Origin: Clostridiales bacterium
GTDB taxonomy: Bacteria; Bacillota; Clostridia; Christensenellales; Borkfalkiaceae
DNA length: 39,494 bases
Assembly (NCBI GenBank): GCA_015069565.1
Contig: SVIJ01000008.1
Coordinates: 1-39,494 of the forward strand
Direction of reading: 5' to 3'
In this document: positions 7,318-15,855 of the stretch, one piece after another
Position numbering within the stretch: position 1 is the stretch's first letter
Layout of the letters: each line of letters starts with the position of its first letter
Position numbers and translations under genes: made by a program
The notes under the pieces: generated by a model
Seen by the model: only the letters and a program-made list of their open reading frames with translations
Told to the model about the DNA's origin: nothing
The model's database searches: none

Positions 7318-9786
7318 ATGGGGAATAAAACGAAAAGAATCATCAGCATAGTAGCGGCGGCGCTTCTTGCAGGCTCTGCTTTTGCGCTTACGGCATGTAA
7401 AGACAAGCCTTATTCGCTGGACAATGCGCTTACGATGCCTGCGGCAGGGGAAGCGGTTTCCAACGGCGGCTTTGCGGTAGAAAAGGGCGAATACGTCTAT
7501 TTTATCAACGGACAAGCGCTCTCTACGGCGGATAACACCTACGGCTCGGTGCAAAAGGGTTCGCTTATGCGTATCAAAAAGTCCGACCTGTCCGACCCTG
7601 CAAAATGCGGCAACGCAGAAACGGTTGTGCCCCTTTTGGTAGTGGGCGGCGACATGAGCGCAGGTATCTATATCCACGGCGATTACGTGTATTTCGCAAC
7701 GCCCAGAACGGATAAGGACCTCAATAACAACGTCAAAGCAGGTCTTGATTTCAAGCGTGCGAAGCTGGACGGTACGGAAGTTATGTCCGACGCGTATTTC
7801 CAGACGACGAGTACGACCGTTCAATTCCGTTTCGTCACGGCGAAAAACGGCAAGGTATACTGTATGTACGTGGACGGCGGCGCGCTCAAATCCTACTGCG
7901 TAGACGATAGAAAGGAAACGGTGCTCGTGAAGGGCGCGGAAAGCAGCTTCATCTTTGATGAAACGGACAAGGATAGCGACGTTGTGTACTACACGATGAA
8001 AGTTCCTGCAAGCTTCTTCGGCACGGACGATGAAGCGAAGAGCGACTATTCGCAAATCTACCGCGTGACCGCTACGGCTACGGCAACCGTAGACGCTTCC
8101 AAGGCAAGCTACACCGTCACGGGCGACGGCTACACGGCGACCTACGATTTCAACGAAGCGTACTATCAAGAAAAGATCGACGAAGCAAAGGAAGCGCAGA
8201 AGAAGGATAAGGACGTTGAAATTCCTTACGATTTGTCCGACTATACGACCTATTCCTACGTCAACCTTGGTGAACTCGTGGTGGACGGTATCGGCTCGAA
8301 CAAGGAATCTGCCCCCGATGCTGATATTCAGCAGTTCCACAACATGGACGATTACACCGCAGCGAAGAAGGACAGCGCGTTTGCAGAGCTTACGGGCTAC
8401 ACCTACACGTTGCAGTCCTACGAAAACGGCGGTATCTACTTCACCCGCGCGAACGTAAACGCAACGGAAAACGATCCGAAATACCTTTACTACGTAGCAA
8501 ACGACGCGATTTCGGCGGATGGCTGGAACTCCGTGCTTTGCAACGAAAAGGACACCTTCACCGTCGTTTCCAACGATACGGCTAAGGCTTCGGCAAGCGC
8601 AATCTTCTATATCGAAAACGGCGTGCATAAGTACCTGTACGTATCGGGCGATACGCTGATGCGCGCAACCCAACCTTCGGCGGCAGTCGCGGAAGTGCCG
8701 CTTGCACAAAAGGGCTTTACGGGCAGAACGCTCCTTTACGTGAAGGACAACTACCTGTACAGCTATTCCACCGACACGAAGGGCTTGTACCGCATTGATT
8801 GCATGGGCGACGAATCGAAGTATCATAACTTCGCAGGCGACGAAGAATACGCGGATGCAAGAGTGCTTGAAATCGAGTTCAACACCGCTTGGTATGAACC
8901 CGAATTCTTCGGCGGCGTGCTTTTGTACAACGACGCGCAAACGATCAACGGCACGGCTTATAACTATATCAATGCAGTCAACCTTGCAGGCACGGATGCT
9001 AATGGCATGATGAAGACGTCCGAGCTTACCGCGTTCAACGAAAAGTATGCGGAAGTGACCGATTTCATCGAAGGCTTGAAGGGGGATAAGAAGCTCTCTG
9101 CGGCTGTGATGAGCTACTTCCGTAGCGGTTCGAGAGCTGCTGTGGACGCAATCGTTGCGGAATATGGCGACAAGGCTTTGTCTGAAAACGATTTGGTAGA
9201 GTTCAACGCATACGTGAACCTTGGCGTAGGCAGAAAGCCTTCGACGACGGCTCAGCAGGCGAACAACTATGCTGAAAAGTTTGTAGAAGACGGCGTTCAC
9301 TATAACGTAGCAAGCTACTTTGTAAACACCGTAGGTAAGGTAAGCGACGAAGATGCGGAAGCAATGAAGGAAGGCTTCAAGGCGACCGTTTATACCAAGC
9401 CTGTTGTAGAAGGCGAAGAAGCGGCAAAGGCAGGCTTGAAGTGGTGGCACTGGACGCTTATTGCGGTAGGCGGCGCGATCGTAGTTGTAGGCGGCGTGTT
9501 CTTGTTCCTGTACCTTAGAAAGCAGAGCAAGAAGGCGATGGAAGAACGTATGAGAGCTTCCAAGCCCAGAAGAAAGATCGACACGACGGACGACAAGACC
9601 ATCGACGTTTACGCGGACGAAGAATCCGAAGAAGCAAAAGCGGAAGAAACCGTGGAAGCTCCTGCGGAAGAAGCACCCGTAGAAGAAGCGGTTGCTGTGG
9701 AAGAAACCGTGGAAGAAACGGTGGAAACGCCCGTAGAAGAAGCTCCTGTGGAAGAAGCGCCTGCGGAAGAAAAAACCGAAGAATAA
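7318..9786 (+). CDS. Lipoprotein with beta-propeller-like (DUF5050-like) region, C-terminal TM helix and acidic EEAPVEE-repeat tail
   Basis: Signal with lipobox-like ALTAC; YVYFINGQ... repeats; TM WWHWTLIAVGGAIVVVGGVFLFLYLRK; AAGGAG RBS. Confidence 0.8.
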   Translation: MGNKTKRIISIVAAALLAGSAFALTACKDKPYSLDNALTMPAAGEAVSNGGFAVEKGEYVYFINGQALSTADNTYGSVQKGSLMRIKKSDLSDPAKCGNAETVVPLLVVGGDMSAGIYIHGDYVYFATPRTDKDLNNNVKAGLDFKRAKLDGTEVMSDAYFQTTSTTVQFRFVTAKNGKVYCMYVDGGALKSYCVDDRKETVLVKGAESSFIFDETDKDSDVVYYTMKVPASFFGTDDEAKSDYSQIYRVTATATATVDASKASYTVTGDGYTATYDFNEAYYQEKIDEAKEAQKKDKDVEIPYDLSDYTTYSYVNLGELVVDGIGSNKESAPDADIQQFHNMDDYTAAKKDSAFAELTGYTYTLQSYENGGIYFTRANVNATENDPKYLYYVANDAISADGWNSVLCNEKDTFTVVSNDTAKASASAIFYIENGVHKYLYVSGDTLMRATQPSAAVAEVPLAQKGFTGRTLLYVKDNYLYSYSTDTKGLYRIDCMGDESKYHNFAGDEEYADARVLEIEFNTAWYEPEFFGGVLLYNDAQTINGTAYNYINAVNLAGTDANGMMKTSELTAFNEKYAEVTDFIEGLKGDKKLSAAVMSYFRSGSRAAVDAIVAEYGDKALSENDLVEFNAYVNLGVGRKPSTTAQQANNYAEKFVEDGVHYNVASYFVNTVGKVSDEDAEAMKEGFKATVYTKPVVEGEEAAKAGLKWWHWTLIAVGGAIVVVGGVFLFLYLRKQSKKAMEERMRASKPRRKIDTTDDKTIDVYADEESEEAKAEETVEAPAEEAPVEEAVAVEETVEETVETPVEEAPVEEAPAEEKTEE

Positions 9787-9805
9787 AAACCCCAAAGACC
9801 GTTCT

Positions 9806-9836
9806 TGATAAAAAGAGCGGTCTTGTTTTTGTGGTT
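9806..9836 (+). terminator. Rho-independent terminator-like hairpin
   Basis: AAAGACCGttcttgataaaaagagCGGTCTTGTTTTT. Confidence 0.6.
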
Positions 9837-9891
9837 TCTTGAAAAAATTTCAAAAAATCTTGAAAATCGCATAAAAAACAGTTTACAAAAG

Positions 9892-9920
9892 TTATAAATC
9901 TTAATATAATATAGCAAAAT
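9892..9920 (+). promoter_or_regulatory. Sigma-A type promoter
   Basis: TTTACA-N17-TATAAT. Confidence 0.8.
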
Positions 9921-9969
9921 CCTATTGTAAATAAAAACGATAGGCTTCATATAAGGGAGAAAAGGTAGA

Positions 9970-10437
9970 ATGGCAAGATACGTGATTTGTCCTAGATGTG
10001 AATTGAATTTCATCGACGCGGACGAAAGAGAGTATTGCGAAGTATGTGAAAAGGAATTAGCAGGCGACACGTCTTACGTTGACGAACTGGAAGACGAAAG
10101 CGCGGAAGAAATGGAGCTTTGCCCCATCTGCGGCGACATGTATATGAAGGTCGGGCAGAAGATGTGCGAAGAATGCGCGCGTAAGAGCGAATACGAAAAG
10201 GACATCGGCGAAGACGAAGTGGATAAGGAAGACGACGATACCTGGCGTTCGTACTTGGACGACGACGATACCGAAGATCTCGGCATTCCGATGGACGAAG
10301 CGGATTTCGAAGACGAAGAAGAGGAAGAAGAGTACGAAGAATACGAATCGGAAGAGGAAGAATGGGAAGAAGTTTCCGCCGACGATTACGACGAATCCTT
10401 GGACGACGAAGAAGACGACGATGACGACGATTTTTAA
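9970..10437 (+). CDS. Zinc-ribbon protein with very acidic C-terminal tail
   Basis: CPRC...CEVC and CPICGDMYMKVGQKMCEEC motifs, then a D/E-rich tail ending EEDDDDDDF. Confidence 0.8.
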   Translation: MARYVICPRCELNFIDADEREYCEVCEKELAGDTSYVDELEDESAEEMELCPICGDMYMKVGQKMCEECARKSEYEKDIGEDEVDKEDDDTWRSYLDDDDTEDLGIPMDEADFEDEEEEEEYEEYESEEEEWEEVSADDYDESLDDEEDDDDDDF

Positions 10438-10439
10438 TT

Positions 10440-10470
10440 AAAAGCACCCTTAAAGGGTGCTTTTCTATTT
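10440..10470 (+). terminator. Rho-independent terminator
   Basis: AAAAGCACCCttaaAGGGTGCTTTT. Confidence 0.85.
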
Positions 10471-10539
10471 CTACAAAGAAAAAACTTGCCTTCCCCAGTA
10501 AGGGAAGATGAACCGTTCTTCTCTCTCTTGCCTTCCCCA

Positions 10540-10580
10540 GCAAGGGGAAGGTGTCAACGTAGTTGACGGATGAGGTGTAA
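10540..10580. repeat. Dispersed intergenic repeat (CCTTCCCCAGCAAGGGGAAGGTGTCAACGtagTTGACGGATGAGGTGT)
   Basis: Same family as 2761-2812 in opposite orientation; a partial copy lies just upstream. Confidence 0.6.
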
Positions 10581-10631
10581 ATTGCTTAAAACGCTCACCT
10601 ACTTAGCAGAAAAGCATGAAAAAAATCCCAC

Positions 10632-10660
10632 TTGACAACGGCAAGGAAATCGGTTATACT
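10632..10660 (+). promoter_or_regulatory. Sigma-A type promoter immediately upstream of the ATG at 10667
   Basis: TTGACA-N17-TATACT. Confidence 0.8.
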
Positions 10661-10666
10661 AAAACC

Positions 10667-11308
10667 ATGAAAAAAACGATAAAAACACAATTTTTGGCAT
10701 TATTGCTTGCAATCACGGCTTGCCTGGGCGGCTGTACCTTGCAGCTCGATAAAGCCTTTTGCAACCACGAAAACAAGACGGTGGTGATTCCTGCCACCTG
10801 CGCTCAGCAGGGCTTTACCGCGGAAGAATGTACCAAATGCGGCTATATCCAAAACGAGCGAGATTTCGTTCCCAAATGGAGCGCGCACGAAGGCATTGGC
10901 GCTTGCAGGGGGTGCAACGTGCTGTTTGCCATCATGCTTGCGGAAGACTTAAAAACGGACGGACAGGAACAGGCGGACGGCTACGTTTGGCAGCAGGGAA
11001 TCATGGACGGCGAATACCTGACCTTGCGTCGCGAAAAAGCGAACGAGAAGGTATATTTGACCTATGTCAAGGACGGGGAAACGATCGTAATTCATTTGAG
11101 CGCGGCGGATGCAAAATACGCTTGCGAATACACGCCCACGGGCGGCTCTCCAATCAAAGAAACGTTGGACGCGCAAGCAATCAGCACGGTTTTGACGGAA
11201 AACACCATTATCGAAAATTTGGCGCTTCGTGCGGCGCAGGCGCTGGAACGCACATATTTTTCGGGTAAAAAATATTCGATGAAAAACTTCGGCTTTACGT
11301 CGATATAA
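10667..11308 (+). CDS. Small lipoprotein with Cys-rich N-terminal region
   Basis: MKKTIKTQFLALLLAITACLGGC lipobox; start reassigned because the promoter lies inside the listed ORF. Confidence 0.75.
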   Translation: MKKTIKTQFLALLLAITACLGGCTLQLDKAFCNHENKTVVIPATCAQQGFTAEECTKCGYIQNERDFVPKWSAHEGIGACRGCNVLFAIMLAEDLKTDGQEQADGYVWQQGIMDGEYLTLRREKANEKVYLTYVKDGETIVIHLSAADAKYACEYTPTGGSPIKETLDAQAISTVLTENTIIENLALRAAQALERTYFSGKKYSMKNFGFTSI

Positions 11309-11319
11309 GAAAAGCAAAA

Positions 11320-11358
11320 AAGGAAAGATGAAAGCTTGGTTCATCCTTCCTTTTTTTA
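11320..11358 (+). terminator. Rho-independent terminator
   Basis: AAGGAAaGATGAA-agcttgg-TTCATCcTTCCTTTTTTT. Confidence 0.75.
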
Positions 11359-11579
11359 AGGCTCTATCTCAATCCCCCGTTGATTTTTGCCTGCAAAATA
11401 CTGCGTAATACGGCGCATAACGCGCGGTTTCGTACCACTGCGGGTACGCGCCCTTGCATTCTGCTTGTCTTACTTGCATTTTTCTACGGCAAAACAAGAT
11501 CAACTGTTGATTGTGATATCGCCTTTTTTTCTCTACCCACGGAATAGCTCGTGTGGATAGCGCTTTGTTTTTAGCCGTT

Positions 11580-11838
11580 TTACAGGTCGTCTGCATCCTG
11601 TACGGGTTTTTCCCGACGGTTCATCGGAATGCCCGTATAGCTGCCGTTTACGTCCGTTTTAGAGCGCGTTCCCACCAACGATAAAGCAAGTTTCGTGGGG
11701 GCAGGTACGCGTTTACCTGCTTTTTTATTTGCAGTTTTCTTCACGGCTTTGGGGCTTGCACTTACCGCCGCAAGCGTTCGTCTTGTTCTTTGCATTTGCC
11801 TTGTTGTTTGCTTGTTTGTTCATCTTCTTTTCGTTCAT
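11580..11838 (-). pseudogene. Small protein ending NGSYTGIPMNRREKPVQDADDL; apparently frameshifted or a programmed +1 frameshift candidate
   Basis: RBS-preceded ORF 11838-11725 (MNEKKMNKQANNKANAKNKTNACGGKCKPQSREENCK*) overlaps the 11580-11795 ORF in another frame; switch near AAA-TAA-AAA-AAG. Confidence 0.5.
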
Positions 11839-12024
11839 GATATTTTCTCCTTTTGAAAGCCTTTGCTTTCCATTTTTAGTTTGTGTAGTTATCCAGCCTT
11901 TATCCTAAAAAAGCTTGGAAAAATATGCCGTATTTATCCTAAAAAACGGGTAAAAACGCTTGCTTTTTGCCCCTTTTGCGTGTACAATTATACCGTTAAA
12001 ACGTTTCAAAATAGGAGTAGAGTT

Positions 12025-12528
12025 ATGTTTCACGTGGTTTTGGTAGAGCCTGAAATTCCGCAGAATGCGGGCAATATTGCGCGTACCTGCGCGGCTACGG
12101 GTACGGCATTGCATATGATCCGTCCGCTTGGGTTTGAAGTTTCGGACAAGTATTTGAAAAGAGCAGGGCTGGATTACTGGAATTTGGTGTCCATTTCCTA
12201 TTACGATAGCTTTGAAGAGCTGCGCCAAAAGTTCCCCGATGCTCGGTTTTTCTTCTTCACGACCAAAGCCCGTCACCGCCATTCGGACGTAGCCTTCCGC
12301 GACGGCGATTTTTTGGTGTTCGGCAAGGAAACGAAGGGGCTGCCCGAAGAGCTCTTGATGCAAAATGAAGAAACCTGCTTGCGTATTCCGATGGACGCGC
12401 GGGCGCGCTCGCTCAATTTAAGCAACTCGGTGGCGATTGCCGTGTACGAAGCTTTGCGCCAAACGGACTTTGAAGGCTTGCTCGAAGAAGGGGAGCTGCA
12501 CGACCACGCTTGGTCGGATTTGCTCTAA
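12025..12528 (+). CDS. trmL: tRNA (cytidine(34)-2'-O)-methyltransferase (SPOUT)
   Basis: MFHVVLVEPEIPQNAGNIARTCAATGTALHMIRPLGF... LRIPMDARARSLNLSNSVAIAVYEALRQ. Confidence 0.92.
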   Translation: MFHVVLVEPEIPQNAGNIARTCAATGTALHMIRPLGFEVSDKYLKRAGLDYWNLVSISYYDSFEELRQKFPDARFFFFTTKARHRHSDVAFRDGDFLVFGKETKGLPEELLMQNEETCLRIPMDARARSLNLSNSVAIAVYEALRQTDFEGLLEEGELHDHAWSDLL

Positions 12529-12611
12529 TGTCGTAATTTGGCTTGCCGCGTATAAAAACTATAAATACTGTCAATAACTTCTGTGTATTTAAGCACGGGA
12601 GTTATTTTTTT

Positions 12612-13148
12612 ATGCGAAAAATAGGTATAATTTTTTTAGCGTTTTGCATAATACTTTTGACGGTGTTTGGGATTTTTTCACCAAAAACTACGGGGCAGGT
12701 ATGCGATGAATATATTCGCATCCACGTCCGCGCGGATAGTGACGATGGGGAAGCGCAGGCGGTAAAGTATGCGGTGCGGGACGCGCTCGTTGTGGCGCTT
12801 GCGCCCATTGTTGCGGAGTGCGAAAGCTTTGACGAAGCGGCGCAGGCGCTTAAAAGCTCGGAGCAGTACCTGTCGAGAGTGGGTAGCGCAACCCTACAAG
12901 AAAAGGGCTTTGACTATGCGGCGCGGGCAATCGTTCGCAGGGAGTATTTTCCCACTCGCGTTTACGGCGAGTACACCCTGCCAGCAGGGGAGTATCTTGC
13001 GCTCGTGGTCGAGCTTGGAAAAGCGGAAGGGCAAAACTGGTGGTGCGTGATTTATCCGCCCCTGTGCTTTGCAGGGGAGCAGGGCGTGCCCGTTCGCTAT
13101 AAAAGTCGTATCGCGGAGCTCATACAGGCGTGGAAGGACGGAAGATAA
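12612..13148 (+). CDS. spoIIR: Stage II sporulation protein R
   Basis: IRIHVRADSDDGEAQAVKYAVRDALV ... GKAEGQNWWCVIYPPLCF; GGGAG RBS. Confidence 0.9.
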   Translation: MRKIGIIFLAFCIILLTVFGIFSPKTTGQVCDEYIRIHVRADSDDGEAQAVKYAVRDALVVALAPIVAECESFDEAAQALKSSEQYLSRVGSATLQEKGFDYAARAIVRREYFPTRVYGEYTLPAGEYLALVVELGKAEGQNWWCVIYPPLCFAGEQGVPVRYKSRIAELIQAWKDGR

Positions 13149-13209
13149 TTGCCGTAGCTAGCCCCTTCAAACCGCATGGAACCAGCCGCGCTACATAGGG
13201 GGTAATGGT

Positions 13210-13968
13210 ATGAAGAAAAAAATGAAATTGATTGCCGCAGGCGCATTTGCCGCGATTGCGTTATTTGCCGCTCTGCCTGTGGCGTTTATGCAAAAAAACG
13301 AGCATTCTACGGGCGGCGCGAACTCGATGCAAGACGAGCTTCTCGCCGTCGAAGCCGCTATTTTGCGGCAAGGCGCTCGTGGGAGCGAAGTTAAGGAAGT
13401 GCAGCGTCGGCTCAAACAATGGGGGTATTATAACGGTAGCGTGGACGGCGTGTTCGGAACGGGCACGCGTAGCGCGGTGATTTTGTTCCAGCGCAAGAAC
13501 GGCTTGACGGCGGACGGCGTCGTGGGAAAGGCGACGTATAAGGCGCTCGGCATGAACGACGCGTACAATGCGCTTCAAAATTCCGTGCCGTCGCAATCGG
13601 GCGTGGGCGGTTTTTCCGAATCGGACGTCTATCTGCTTGCCCGCACCATTTACGCGGAAGGCAGGGGTGAGCCGTATACGGGTCAGGTTGCCATCGGTGC
13701 GGTGGTGATGAACCGAGTGCGTAGTCCGCAGTTCCCGAACACGATTTCGGGGGTGGTTTATCAAAAGCACGCGTTTACGGCGGTGAGCGACGGGCAAATC
13801 AATCTCACGCCCAACGAAACGGCAATGCAGGCGGCAAGGGACGCCATCGGCGGCTGGGATCCGTCGGGCGGCGCGCTCTATTATTACAACCCTGCGGTTG
13901 CAACGAGCTCTTGGATTTTTAGCCGTGAAACGATCACGGTGATCGGTCGGCACGTGTTCGCCATTTAA
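13210..13968 (+). CDS. sleB: Spore cortex-lytic enzyme SleB (PG-binding domain plus cell wall hydrolase)
   Basis: GARGSEVKEVQRRLKQWGYYNGSVDGVFGTGTRSAVILFQRKNGL; LLARTIYAEGRGEPYTGQVAIGAVVMNRV. Confidence 0.92.
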   Translation: MKKKMKLIAAGAFAAIALFAALPVAFMQKNEHSTGGANSMQDELLAVEAAILRQGARGSEVKEVQRRLKQWGYYNGSVDGVFGTGTRSAVILFQRKNGLTADGVVGKATYKALGMNDAYNALQNSVPSQSGVGGFSESDVYLLARTIYAEGRGEPYTGQVAIGAVVMNRVRSPQFPNTISGVVYQKHAFTAVSDGQINLTPNETAMQAARDAIGGWDPSGGALYYYNPAVATSSWIFSRETITVIGRHVFAI

Positions 13969-13986
13969 GCGCGGAAAGGAGTGAAT

Positions 13987-15765
13987 ATGAAGGAAAAGGA
14001 ATTTGGAAAGAATACGTCTTCGGGCGCAGAGAAGGTGGAAAATATCGCGCGAAAGATTGCAGAGAGCGGCGTTGCGGACTACGCGGCGTGGAATAACACC
14101 ACGGCTGGTGTGGGTTTATCGAACGGTCAGGCGATGTTCGGCGGCTTAGGGGCAGGTCTACCGCTTGGCATAAACGCGATGGGTGAAGAGCCTGTGGAAG
14201 GGATGGGCAACGGCGCGGAAACTGCGGAGCAGGAACGAAAAGCCGCAGAACGCCGAGTGGCGGAAGCCCGCGCCCGCTTGCGTGAAAAGGAAGAAAAAAA
14301 GCGCAATCAAGAGAAGGAAAATAGCGAAAAAAAGGGTGCTTATCATTATGAAAAGTCGCCTTCACAAAGTGGTCAAAACGGCGGACACGGCGGTGATCAC
14401 AGTAACGGAAGAAAGGACAACGGCGGCAAAAAGCGTGGTGACGGACTCGGCGGTTGGATCGCCGCCGTCGTATCCTTGGGGGCAGTGTCCTTAGTCTTAA
14501 CGGCGGTTGTCACCGTCGGAGCAATCCGTATGAGCAAGGCGGCGGACGCTGCCGCGGCGGCGTATAGGGGTACCATGTACGAGTTTATTCACGTTGTGGA
14601 AGAAGCGGATGACGATTTGGCGGCGCTTCGCATTGCGACGGATCCTAAGCTGCAAGCGGAGCTTTTGACGGATATTTTGGTGCAGACGAGAATGGCGGAA
14701 GCCGATCTTGAAAAGCTGCCCATTGACACAAAGGCAGGGGAAAACACGATGCGCTTTTTCAACGGCGTATCTGCCTATTGCGAGCGGACGCTCGACCGTC
14801 TTTCGCGCGGAGAGAAGCTCAGCGAAAGGGACATTGAGCGCTTAGAAGAGCTGTATGAAGTGATGCGCGAAGTGCGTGACGACCTTGACGAGCTTGCCGC
14901 CGAAATGGAAGACGACGATATGAAGCTGTGGATGAAGGGGAAGGATTGCTGTATCGAGAAGACCCTGCAAACGGTGGATAACACCACCGCACCGCGAGTT
15001 CAAAGCGGTAAGGAAAATCCCGAAAAGAAACAAAAGGATGGGGGCAGGGATGGAATGAACGCTCAGCCAAGCGGCGCGAAGATGCAGGATCGCGCAGGGA
15101 TTCCTTCCCAAAAGGCGGAAGAGCTTTGCAAGCAGTATTTTTCTGATTACGGCGTGACGGAAACCACCTACGCAGGCGAAACGCTTGGCAAGGGGCTTAA
15201 AGCCTATAACTTTGAGATGGAAACGGAGAGCGGCGTGGGGATGTTCGCGCAGATTTCCCAAGACAACGGCGCGCTGATTTACTTTGATTATTTTGCCGAA
15301 TGCTCGAAGCACGTCTACGACGTGGAAACCGCCAAGAACACCGCTTTGGCGTTCTTGACAAAGCTTGGCTACGAAGATATGATTCCCGTTGACGTCAAGG
15401 AAAGCGGCACGAATGCGGATTTCACCTTTGTCTATTATGCGGACGGGTGCGCGTATTATCCTGATGAAATCGTGGTGAAGGTTTGCGAAGAGCGTGGGCT
15501 TGTGAGTGGCTTTGACGCGAGCAAATATTTGAAAAATCATAAGGGCAGGGGCGAGCTGAACACAAAAATCAGCATGCAACAGGCAAAGGACGGTTTGAGT
15601 GATAAGCTGACGGTGGAAAGTGCGCGGACGGTACTTTTTGAGCACCGCGGCAAGGAGTGGACGGCGTATGAGTTCTTCTGCGCGTACGATGGGGAGCTCT
15701 ATTTCATCTACGTGGACGCGATGGACGGACGGGAGCTGTATATCGTCAATTCCAAGAATATGTAA
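13987..15765 (+). CDS. ypeB: Germination protein YpeB with extended low-complexity N-terminus
   Basis: Directly downstream of sleB; YRGTMYEFIHVVEEADDDLAALRIATDPKLQAELLTDILVQTRMAEADLEKLP; PepSY-like C-terminal region; AAAGGAG RBS. Confidence 0.85.
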   Translation: MKEKEFGKNTSSGAEKVENIARKIAESGVADYAAWNNTTAGVGLSNGQAMFGGLGAGLPLGINAMGEEPVEGMGNGAETAEQERKAAERRVAEARARLREKEEKKRNQEKENSEKKGAYHYEKSPSQSGQNGGHGGDHSNGRKDNGGKKRGDGLGGWIAAVVSLGAVSLVLTAVVTVGAIRMSKAADAAAAAYRGTMYEFIHVVEEADDDLAALRIATDPKLQAELLTDILVQTRMAEADLEKLPIDTKAGENTMRFFNGVSAYCERTLDRLSRGEKLSERDIERLEELYEVMREVRDDLDELAAEMEDDDMKLWMKGKDCCIEKTLQTVDNTTAPRVQSGKENPEKKQKDGGRDGMNAQPSGAKMQDRAGIPSQKAEELCKQYFSDYGVTETTYAGETLGKGLKAYNFEMETESGVGMFAQISQDNGALIYFDYFAECSKHVYDVETAKNTALAFLTKLGYEDMIPVDVKESGTNADFTFVYYADGCAYYPDEIVVKVCEERGLVSGFDASKYLKNHKGRGELNTKISMQQAKDGLSDKLTVESARTVLFEHRGKEWTAYEFFCAYDGELYFIYVDAMDGRELYIVNSKNM

Positions 15766-15783
15766 AAAGTTTTATAAAAACCC

Positions 15784-15812
15784 TTGACGAAGGGAAAAAT
15801 GTATGCTATAAT
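15784..15812 (+). promoter_or_regulatory. Sigma-A type promoter
   Basis: TTGACG-N17-TATAAT. Confidence 0.85.
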
Positions 15813-15855
15813 CATTTCGTAAATAAGATTGAGTACTAATTAAAGGAGTGATTAT

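Noticed and set aside
9640-9780. Nucleotide tandem repeat (GAAGAAGC-type)
   Set aside because: Explained by codons of the acidic EEAP/VEE tail; not a separate element.
7129-9795. 888-aa minus-strand ORF covering the whole lipoprotein gene
   Set aside because: Antisense shadow of a long coding region with biased codon use; composition (RRRFFHRSFF..., Cys/Arg/His/Val-rich) is not protein-like, and the plus-strand gene has RBS, signal peptide and domain logic.
11369-11596. Minus-strand 75-aa ORF downstream of the split small protein
   Set aside because: No convincing RBS or recognisable motif; could be real but not supported.
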